A stretch of 64,000 bases of DNA from Aurantiochytrium sp. KH105. Taxonomy: Eukaryota; Sar; Bigyra; Thraustochytrida; Thraustochytriidae. Below, piece by piece: positions 56,823-64,000 of the stretch (positions within the stretch are counted from its first letter, which is position 1; every line of letters starts with the position of its first letter). The notes under the pieces were generated by a model, which worked only from the letters and a program-made list of their open reading frames with translations, did not search any database and was not told the DNA's origin. A program made the position numbers and the translations under genes. Where the stretch lies: NCBI GenBank assembly GCA_003116975.1, contig BGKB01000001.1, positions 372,001 through 436,000 on the forward strand. The letters are read 5' to 3'.

Positions 56823-58677
56823 GGGCGGCGCTGCGTTCCTGCGCGCAGACGGGAAAAGAAGAAGAGGAAATCGCAGCAGCAGAAGAAGAAGAGGCGCGAG
56901 CAGGAGTCGTCGAGCTCCAGCGCGAGCGGGGTTGGTGTTCTGGTCGTTGACGCTGATGGACGGGACCCGAGCTGGGCGAGCGAGTGAGAGCGCTACGAGC
57001 GAGCGAGGGCCGCGCGCTCTCGAGCCGCGGCGCCAGGCAGGCAGGCGAGCGCGCGCGCGGGGGGGGGCGGGCGGACGAGAGAACGGCCGTACGCGCGGCC
57101 GACGCGGTGCAGACAGCGGCCGGAGGCGCCTGCTGCGAGGTGGCGGTGTTTTGGGTTTGGCTGCTGCTCGCCGAGGTCGATTCGATTCGATTTTGCACCG
57201 CCGACTCGGCGCCAGCAGCGGGCAGACGGACGGGAGGCGCGAGGGAGGCGCGAGCTAGCCTGCCGCGCGCGCTGCGAGGCCGCACGGGCGACCGCGGTCC
57301 GCGTGCGCCGTCCGCGCTTGTCCCGCTTTCCCTCCTTCCGCCTGGGCGGGCGGTAGGGGTCGGAGGCCAAGAAGGAGAAGTACCTCTGTCCACATGGACT
57401 CGCCGCGGGCACGTGCCACTTTACCTGTTATAACCTTTTTTTTACTGTACGACTGCCTGTGTGTGTGTGTATGTAATACCAAAGCGAAAGGGTCCACGGG
57501 GCCGGGAGGCCCCGATTTGGCGAGCCAGAAGACTGTGGCGAGGCGCTGGGTTTTTCGTAGCGCGGGTGCAGGCCCGGGTGACGGTGAGGACCACTGCGTT
57601 GATGGTCAACGAGCGAGGACTCGGAATGAGACGAGGTTAGGCCTGAGCCAGGCGATTGTGGCAAAACGGAGCGAAGTGCCTGCAGATATAGGGAAAAGAA
57701 GAGATGTTGAGCCTTGCGTAGCGCTCCATGTCGAGGGGATGTAAGAGGTATTCCAACTTCGGTCATCGCGAAAACTTGCCAGTTATTCGTCGCAGCTCCA
57801 ACAAATTTTAAAATATCATCCAAGGCGCGATCGCAATACCCATGAAAGAGCAACGAGGTGCTTGCACAAGACAAAATCTCGTATCAGTGAAGCAAGATAT
57901 CTCGTTTCAGCGGAAAGTATTGCCTCTTTGCTGTTCAGACTGCTTGTCAAAGTTGATTTCGCCATCGCGCATGGTGAATGGATCAACATGGTGGGAAGCG
58001 AAGATTCGTTGCTTACATCAAAAGTTCACTCTGCCACTCACTCACGCAGAAGCGTCGCTCCAGGGAAGAAGTAGAAGACAGCCAAAATCTGCAGCAGAGT
58101 ACGGTACCTCTCATGGCATCTGCACGCTTCTCTGCTGAAGCGCCACGTTGCCTCGCTCAGAGGCTGAGTCCTCTATTTGCGTCCACGATTATGCTCCGGT
58201 GAAAATGCGTTGCGCATGTATGTGTGCGCAACGCAAAATCCAAATCGAATCTAGGTCGATTGGTCCCGGGTGCTTTGGCTGCTGGCCCGCGAAAGGACAG
58301 CACGCGCCGCGCGCCATTTTCGAGGGCAAGCAAGCTTGGATTTTCCGGACGCCATGCGCATAGCATGCTTGGGGTTAGTCGAATAAGAGGGAGTCCTCCT
58401 CTTCTCTTTTGTGGCGGCCCAGTTGTTGACCATAACCAATGTAAAAATGACGCAAGATGCGACCCCAAAGGAAAAAGCAAGCGCGTTCACCAACTTGAAG
58501 TTCATTGCTTTGGAAAGGAAAGCAATCTGGAATCTCTCGAGGCGTGCGGTGAGTGTGCGCCCGAGCGAGCGAGCGGGCGAGCGAGTAAACAAGCGAGCGA
58601 GCGAGCGAGCGAGCGAACGAACAAACGAAGGAACGAGTGAGCAAGAAGGCCGCGCGCCGCGCGCGTGACACAGCACG
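56823..58677. other. Divergent intergenic region between the PH and JmjC genes
   Basis: About 1.85 kb between two ATGs. The PH-proximal part (56823-57400) is GC-rich with an internal G-run (about 57060). A short GT repeat lies near 57456-57471. The middle is less GC-rich with no coherent frame. A GAGC repeat lies just before the JmjC ATG. No gene is supported. Confidence 0.5.
58558..58621. repeat. GAGC tetranucleotide repeat in the JmjC gene leader
   Basis: About a dozen CGAG/GAGC units with a few variants (gggcgagcg, aacaagcg), ending about 55 bases before the ATG at 58678. Confidence 0.9.
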
Positions 58678-61600
58678 ATGGGGCGTAAAAAGGCAAGCGC
58701 TGCTGCGGCCGCTCATGGAAAAGAACTGGCCCCGGGAAAGAAGGACGAGCTCGGCTCCGCAGCCTCGGGACTCCTCGACAAGCTCGACGCCATACCCATG
58801 TCCGTAGTCCTTGCAGTCCTTTTCGCGTGCGGACTTGCATTGCTTGGTGTCAAGGTACAGAGCGGCGAGGTCTCCATGCCGAGAATGGGCAGCGACCTTG
58901 CCTTCGAACATATCATGAGTGGTCGGCCAGCGGCCTGGTACAAGGACAAGCACGAGGTGGTGGAAAGTCTGCCCGTGGTGACAAACATGGAACAGCCGTT
59001 CTCCCACGCCACGCTCATTACCACAAAGACTTTCAAGAAGGAGGTTTTGGAGGCCAGCAAAGACGAACTCGTCCTTGTCGTATTTTACGATCCCAGATCG
59101 CATGCATTTCAGCTTTTGCATAGCGAGATTGATGCCGCTGCGAAGCACATCCAGTCGCACCCGCGTTTGGCGGGCCGTGTGCGCATTGGCGTCGTAAACG
59201 CAGCCGTTGACGCCTGGCTCGGTAAGCTCTATGCTTGGCTGGGCAGAACTCAACAAGACACGACCAAAACTGCCGCCACGTCCTTTCAGTTTGGTCACGA
59301 GACCACGTACATGATGCTGTCCCGCCTCTTTCGCAACGGTCGTGTGTTGGGGGCCTACAAGGGCATTTACGACGCAAGCGATATCCTCAATTTCCTCGAC
59401 CTTGCGCTCGAGCCGCTTGAGCCCCGTCGCGTGCCCAACGTCGCCGCCTTGGAGGCCATGGTGACTGCCGATCCGCCCCGCCTCCCGCTCATCGCCAGCT
59501 GCGACAGCGTCTTGAGTTCCGAAGCTTTCACGGCTGTTGCCAAATGGTTTCACGGAAGATCCTTTTTTGCGCGTGTGGACGATGCAGCCGCCTGTGCCTC
59601 GTCTGACGGCGGCTCGCCATGCACACTGGCAAGTTTCAATGCTCGCGGAGAACGTCACTGCTATGTTTCGACGAGCGAGGTGACAGGAGCATTCGAAACA
59701 ACATCGAGCGCCGAGGGGCTCGACAAATTCCTAAGCGATCCCGAGCTGGAGGCCTTTGTTCGACTCGAGTCGCGCACACAGCTCGAAGAACTCCGCGAGG
59801 ACAACGTCCATGTGTATCTGCGGAAACCCTTTGTTTGCGTTCTGCTATTGGACCTGCAGAATATTGAGCAACTCCGCAAACTCACACGAATTGTGGAGTC
59901 TGTGCGAAAGAGTCCCCATGTTGCTACGATTGTTCCCCATGTCGAATTCGTCCTCGCGGATGCCAAAAGTATGGCTGCCGGGTACGATCTTGCTGACGAT
60001 GGCGTGAATGCAATTCTCTTTCAGGCCAGCCTATTGACGTCCGCTGAACATGAGAGCATTTACATGCCCGCAGACCCTCTGCAAGAGCTCTCCGGGGAGA
60101 GCATCGAATGGGTTGCCACTGGCATGGCATCCTGGCTCGAGCGGGAGCTGAGCAATGATCTCCAGGAGTTCATCCGCGATCATGCCCTCTTTGTGCGCCA
60201 AGGCGGAGTTGACCGCGCCGAAAAGGGGGCCGTGGCAGCCTCGCATCGTGCTGCTCAGACCGACGTGCAAAAGAAGCAGCCCGAACTCGAGGCAAATGCT
60301 AAACCCCAGGTTGACCTCGTTCCCGAAAAGGAATCCTTTGAGGCAACCAACAATCTGGTTGGATATCAGGAAATGAAGTTGAGTGATGTTCTCAAATCCT
60401 TTGCCGGCCTTTACACCGACTACGCCATGTTGGAGGAGATTTGGGAGGACTTTACGCCCGCACAACGAAAGAACGAAGTTGCCATGCGCAATGGTCTCGA
60501 GATGGTCCGCAACTACATTCAGTCTCACGCCTTTCTCCACGACTACGTGCAAACGATCCCTCTCACGCCGCGAAGACTGCGCGACACAACCGAGGGCAAG
60601 GGCGAGCGCAAAGAATTGATGCGCGCCATTGAGCGATTTGCATCCAAAACCACGGGCATGCTCAACGATGCCTACCACGTCGAAGAGCGGGGCGAGGAGG
60701 ACCTTGAGCATTACTCGCTCAAGCTCAAGTGGTCCGAAGCGGCCGCCTTTTTCGAGTTTGCGCTCTACGATATATATGCAGAGCGCTCTGACGAGTACAA
60801 GAAGGAGCGCGCAGCAGCTGGAAACACGTCGTTGCCGCAGGCAGAGACGCTGCAGATTGACCGCCGTTCGGCCGATGAGCTGAGCATGGAAGAGTTTGCT
60901 CGAGAATATGCAGGCAAGGGACGTCCTGTGATTATCGAAAACGCCAAGCTGACGCGTGAGACTTGGAACCTGGCGTTTTTCCGGGAGCACTGCGGCGACA
61001 AGTTTCCCAATCTTGTCACCTTGGACCGTTCGCAACGGACTTGGGGCGGCCTCGTTTCGGTTCCTAACAAAGTCTCCATGGCCGAGTTTGTCGATACCCA
61101 TCGCACAATGGAAGAACGCAAGGCGTGGTACGTGCACGATTGGAGCCTCCCTCATCACTGCCCCAACGTCTTTGGCGAAGCCCCCTATGAGGAATTCACC
61201 TTGCCCAAATATTTTGCTGGCGACTACGCGCAGCGCTTGCCTTTTGAGGGATACCAGCATAGCTGGCCCTCGCTCTTTGTGGGTGCAAATGGCACGCAGA
61301 GTCTGATGCACGTGGACAGCGGCGGAACAAACTTCTGGATGTACCTCGTCTCGGGCGTCAAGGAGTGGCGCTTCTTTGAGCGTCACGACATTCCCAACCT
61401 TTACTCTCGACCGCTCTCGTCTTCGTTTGCCGTCGACCCCTTTGAGCAGGACGGATCACGTTTTCCCCTCGTCGGCAAGGCCAAAATGTATCACGGAACG
61501 CAGCGTCCGGGTGACCTCGTCTTTGTGCCGGGGGGGTCCCCGCACGGCGTGCGAAACCTCGATGATGTCGTCGGTCTCTCTATGAACTACATTGATGACA

Positions 61601-61806
61601 CGAACATGTGGTTATACCTCTGGACGCAGCTCCATTCGCACGACTTTCGCGCGTTCGAAACCTTGACGCAGTCCAACTTTCCGCGCGGACTGCGCAAAAA
61701 CCAGACGGACATTTCTTTTGGCGAGTTCAAGAGCACGGATTGGTACAAGCTCGCCAAGGAGGGCAAGCTCGATCTCGTCATTGATAACTACAAGCCCCAC
61801 GAGTAA
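58678..61806 (+). CDS. Membrane protein with thioredoxin-like region and C-terminal JmjC domain
   Basis: 1,042 residues from a clear ATG. A short basic cytosolic N-terminus leads to one membrane segment (MSVVLAVLFACGLALLGVKV, about 41-60). A region resembling a thioredoxin fold follows (about 110-250: ELVLVVFYDPRSHAFQLLHS, then RVRIGVVNA), without a CxxC pair, and perhaps a second such fold after it. Helical linkers lead to a JmjC domain (about 745-1010): GRPVIIENAKL, YQHSWPSLFVGANGTQSLMH, the iron ligands H878 and D880 in MHVDSGG, and H956 in GGSPHGVRN. All three iron ligands are present, so dioxygenase or hydroxylase activity is possible. The layout suggests a lumenal enzyme like JMJD8 or lysyl/asparaginyl hydroxylases, not a histone demethylase. 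Confidence 0.85.
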   Translation: MGRKKASAAAAAHGKELAPGKKDELGSAASGLLDKLDAIPMSVVLAVLFACGLALLGVKVQSGEVSMPRMGSDLAFEHIMSGRPAAWYKDKHEVVESLPVVTNMEQPFSHATLITTKTFKKEVLEASKDELVLVVFYDPRSHAFQLLHSEIDAAAKHIQSHPRLAGRVRIGVVNAAVDAWLGKLYAWLGRTQQDTTKTAATSFQFGHETTYMMLSRLFRNGRVLGAYKGIYDASDILNFLDLALEPLEPRRVPNVAALEAMVTADPPRLPLIASCDSVLSSEAFTAVAKWFHGRSFFARVDDAAACASSDGGSPCTLASFNARGERHCYVSTSEVTGAFETTSSAEGLDKFLSDPELEAFVRLESRTQLEELREDNVHVYLRKPFVCVLLLDLQNIEQLRKLTRIVESVRKSPHVATIVPHVEFVLADAKSMAAGYDLADDGVNAILFQASLLTSAEHESIYMPADPLQELSGESIEWVATGMASWLERELSNDLQEFIRDHALFVRQGGVDRAEKGAVAASHRAAQTDVQKKQPELEANAKPQVDLVPEKESFEATNNLVGYQEMKLSDVLKSFAGLYTDYAMLEEIWEDFTPAQRKNEVAMRNGLEMVRNYIQSHAFLHDYVQTIPLTPRRLRDTTEGKGERKELMRAIERFASKTTGMLNDAYHVEERGEEDLEHYSLKLKWSEAAAFFEFALYDIYAERSDEYKKERAAAGNTSLPQAETLQIDRRSADELSMEEFAREYAGKGRPVIIENAKLTRETWNLAFFREHCGDKFPNLVTLDRSQRTWGGLVSVPNKVSMAEFVDTHRTMEERKAWYVHDWSLPHHCPNVFGEAPYEEFTLPKYFAGDYAQRLPFEGYQHSWPSLFVGANGTQSLMHVDSGGTNFWMYLVSGVKEWRFFERHDIPNLYSRPLSSSFAVDPFEQDGSRFPLVGKAKMYHGTQRPGDLVFVPGGSPHGVRNLDDVVGLSMNYIDDTNMWLYLWTQLHSHDFRAFETLTQSNFPRGLRKNQTDISFGEFKSTDWYKLAKEGKLDLVIDNYKPHE

Positions 61807-62289
61807 AGGTGACCCTTGATATGATGAAGTGCCCGAATGAGAGACTTCGAGTGATACACGCCGTCAAGAAATAGTGGTCGAGCATCTCAACTTGATAGTA
61901 CTGCCCCCTTGTCCACAAGCTGTCACTAATCATATATGTGTTTCTGTCTTCAATTCTTTGCAAAGGCTTCTGCTTTGCACGCACTTGTCTGCATCGTCTA
62001 GAGCTAACTCCCCAGGCGTCAATCACGCCAAGAGCACAGTGGATTGGGTGTGCCTCCTTTCAAAGGTTGTAGGCAGGACGGCCCGCGTGAGTCCCGATTC
62101 GCGTTGTGCAAGGGAACCCGCACGGTGCGTCGGTGCAAGGCCTCCGGCATTTTACACGGGCGGAGAAGAAAGAGCGCGCGTTTGGCGCGGGAAGCACGCA
62201 GAAACCATTTGCACAAGAGCGACGCGCGCAAACCGGGCAGACTCGCGGGACCGAGCAGCGCGGCAAGCAGCAGGCGAGAACTCCGAAAG
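61807..62289. other. Intergenic region
   Basis: About 480 bases between JmjC and the first small cysteine-rich gene. Nothing recognisable apart from leader-like sequence. Confidence 0.5.
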
Positions 62290-62445
62290 ATGTGCTACAA
62301 GACGACGTGTCAGACGTGCCAGAAGACCACATGGGGGGGCTGCGGCGCGCACATCGACAGCGCGCTCAAGGGCGTGCCCAAGGACAAGCTCTGCACCTGC
62401 AGCGAGGCCGATAGGAAACCTGGCGCGGGATGCTCCATCCAATAG
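62290..62445 (+). CDS. Small cysteine-rich protein, copy 1
   Basis: 51 residues from ATG 62290. The pattern MCYKTTCQTCQKTTWGGCG, then HIDSALKGVPKDKLCTC, has six or more cysteines arranged as CxxC, then C in WGGC, then CxC. I recall similar short proteins (CxxCxKxTWxGCGxHI...VPxxxxCxC) in fungi, plants and oomycetes, without a known function; zinc binding is likely. It differs from copy 2 mainly in having an 11-residue C-terminal extension ending CSIQ. The upstream frame extends to 62044 but is Arg-rich and unlikely. Confidence 0.75.
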   Translation: MCYKTTCQTCQKTTWGGCGAHIDSALKGVPKDKLCTCSEADRKPGAGCSIQ

Positions 62446-63180
62446 ATGTCCCAGGTCTCAGGCCAAGCTGGGCAAGACGATGACGGAGGCGTGTGATTTG
62501 GTTTTTAAGCAAGCAATCGCAATCGCGCGAATCCCGGAGCGGGGACGGACGGGGTGGTGTTTCGCAGCGTGCTTATGGATAGACTAATTCAAGTGAATCA
62601 GTGCGTGATGTGTTTTGGCTGTCTTGTCTGCTTAATCGTACAATAGGTGAAGCCTTCGAAAGATGTCAAGTTGCTCCTGGAGATTGATTCGCTTGACATC
62701 TCGGGCTGGGGTCAAGCACTTTATTTTTATGTTTTGGCCTCGGAAGGAGTGGCGTGAACATGGTGCTGATGACCTTGTCTTGGTGGCTCTCGTTCGCTCA
62801 TGCATTTTCTCAATGTTAACTTCGAAGACTCATGCACTCTAGGCTTGTCATTGGGGGAAAAAAGGAATAATAACGCAAATTTATGCTTGGTTGATCGCAA
62901 CTTTATCGGTTTATAAAAGCTTAAGGTAAAGCACGAACACTCTCTGCTCACAATAGTTTGTTCTGCTGCTGCTGCCAACGAAGGAGGTGATTCTCATCAA
63001 GCTACAGATCAATGTCGCCGTGATGCTTGGACGCCAGACATCCGAATTTTGCTGCGCTGAAGCAGCCCTTTTCGGGCCAACAAAAACTCGTGGCAGCACT
63101 CGCCCCGCCCCGCGTGGCGTACTCCTTTTCCCGCAAAGCGATCTGCGCCCTTGCCTTCGAGGCTCCGCCGTGCCGCTCCG
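62446..63180. other. Intergenic region between the two small cysteine-rich genes
   Basis: About 730 bases, AT-rich in the middle (62600-62960). No gene is supported. The two flanking genes are convergent. Confidence 0.5.
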
Positions 63181-63303
63181 CTAGTCCTTCTTGCACGTGC
63201 AAAGCTGGTCCTTGGGCACGCCGCGAAGCGCGCTCTCGATGTGGTTGCCGCAGCCGCCCCACGTCGTCTTGCCGCACTTGCTGCACTTGACCTGATAGCA
63301 CAT
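63181..63303 (-). CDS. Small cysteine-rich protein, copy 2
   Basis: 40 residues from ATG 63303: MCYQVKCSKCGKTTWGGCG, then HIESALRGVPKDQLCTCKKD. It is clearly a paralogue of copy 1, with the same cysteine spacing, in opposite orientation about 740 bases away. The leader carries an AGAGC/GCTCT pentanucleotide repeat. Length fits the family as I recall it. Confidence 0.78.
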   Translation of the reverse strand: MCYQVKCSKCGKTTWGGCGNHIESALRGVPKDQLCTCKKD

Positions 63304-63352
63304 GGTCGCGCCCTGCTCTCCCTCCTCTGCCCTGCTCTCCTCCGCTCGCCTG

Positions 63353-63412
63353 CGCTCTGCTCTGCTCTGCTCTGCTCTGCTCTGCTCTGCTCTGCTCTGC
63401 TCTGCTCTGCTG
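63353..63412. repeat. CTCTG pentanucleotide repeat
   Basis: About eleven to twelve perfect GCTCT units in the leader of the minus-strand small cysteine-rich gene. Confidence 0.95.
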
Positions 63413-63649
63413 CGCGTCGCGGCGTGCACGATGTTGCGCCTTTGGTGGCCTTCGGCCTCTCCTTCCGCCGAGTGAAAAACTCCGCGCGGAAGAGGAGAAC
63501 GCCGAGCCCCTCCTCCCCAAGAACGCGGTCACGACGCGCGCTGGGGACCGCGAGAGGAACTGCGAGAGGCTTCTCAGAATGGCCGATTTCACAGACGCCA
63601 TCACGAGTGGAGATGCCGCTCGCAGTCGGCGGCGGTGCGGCGGGCGGGG

Positions 63650-63760
63650 CGTCGCCGCTTCTTGCAGGCTCTGCGCGAGCTGGTCCTCGGGCACGCCGCG
63701 GAGGTTGAGAGCGCGAGCGCCGAGGTCGTCTCGTCTTGCAGCGCGCGTCGCACTTTATCC
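63650..63760 (-). pseudogene. Decayed third copy of the small cysteine-rich gene
   Basis: On the minus strand this stretch keeps AAGTGC...TGCAAGACGA near its 5' side, then CGCGGCGTGCCCGAGGACCA with the same codons as copy 2 (RGVPxDQL), then TGCAAGAAG. The middle is about 8 bases shorter and the frame is broken, with no ATG in place. It looks like a frameshifted remnant. Confidence 0.4.
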
Positions 63761-63903
63761 CGGACTCTTCGACCTCGCGACAAAGCGCATCTTGGCCGAG
63801 CTGGCTGCTGCTCGATCGATGCGCGCGCGCCCGAGCTCTTCAAGGTGCGCGGGCCGCAGAGGCTGCGGGTTTGCAGGAGAAGAAGGCGCCGACGTGCGCG
63901 GGG

Positions 63904-63953
63904 ATGACATGACGATCGTCATGCGATCGTCGTCATGACGATCGTCATGTCAT
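63904..63953. repeat. Nested palindrome
   Basis: The 16-base perfect palindrome catgacgatcgtcatg occurs at 63908-63923 and again at 63934-63949. The two also form a larger inverted repeat with 20-base arms (63904-63923 and 63934-63953) around a 10-base spacer. Confidence 0.9.
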
Positions 63954-64000
63954 GGTGCATAAGGACGAGGACACCGAGACGCAGAACTCCAACTTGGACG

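Noticed and set aside
60031-61386. Minus-strand open frame of 451 codons across the JmjC gene
   Set aside because: Antisense to a gene with clear catalytic motifs; no recognisable domain.
1-64000. tRNA, rRNA and other structured RNA genes
   Set aside because: Reading the intergenic regions I saw no convincing tRNA B-box in a cloverleaf or any rRNA segment. A covariance-model scan would be needed to exclude small RNAs.

Overview
The window looks like nuclear DNA of a compact, gene-dense, GC-rich protist. Most genes are single uninterrupted reading frames, many of them very long. The protein set is eukaryotic throughout: a giant kinesin, a p24/GOLD cargo receptor, a RabJ-type GTPase, a mitochondrial E2 acyltransferase, an ADCK-type kinase, TDP2, RAD51B, a ciliary KATNIP homologue, a PH protein and a JmjC protein. 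KATNIP implies a flagellated stage. The few introns, high GC, coiled-coil giants and stramenopile-style TPR proteins make a labyrinthulomycete (thraustochytrid) my best guess. This is an inference; no rRNA or other marker gene is present.

Layout. 1-9 kb: the 3' part of a coiled-coil giant (+), then p24, an NSUN-type RNA methyltransferase and RabJ, all on the minus strand. 9-16 kb: a 2,279-residue kinesin (+). 16-19 kb: an acidic protein (-) and a polytopic membrane protein (+). 19-22 kb: TatD and TDP2 (-), 62 bases apart. 22-24.7 kb: gene-poor, repeat-rich DNA with an assembly join. 24.7-34 kb: pyruvate dehydrogenase E2 (+), a MOSC/mARC protein (-), a TPR protein (+) and an ADCK2-like kinase (-). 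34-46 kb: a PiggyBac-derived protein (+), KATNIP (+) and three unrecognised minus-strand proteins. 48-53 kb: RAD51B (-), a probable spliced gene (-) and a second TPR protein (-). 53-62 kb: a membrane metallophosphatase (+), a PH protein (-) and a membrane thioredoxin-like/JmjC protein (+). 62-64 kb: a small cysteine-rich family with two intact copies and one decayed copy, then a palindrome.

Start codons. Many long frames can be extended upstream only with GTG or TTG codons. I moved each start to the first sensible ATG and give the reason in each entry.

Functional themes. DNA-break repair is represented by TDP2 and RAD51B, possibly with TatD. Microtubule and cilium functions are represented by the kinesin and KATNIP. 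Mitochondrial functions are represented by E2, ADCK2-like and mARC. Two TPR proteins share an unusual N-terminal domain. The most interesting candidates for follow-up are that TPR family, the PiggyBac-derived gene, the UBM-carrying TDP2, the open frame beyond the ADCK stop, the hidden spliced gene near 49.6-50.1 kb and the membrane JmjC fusion.
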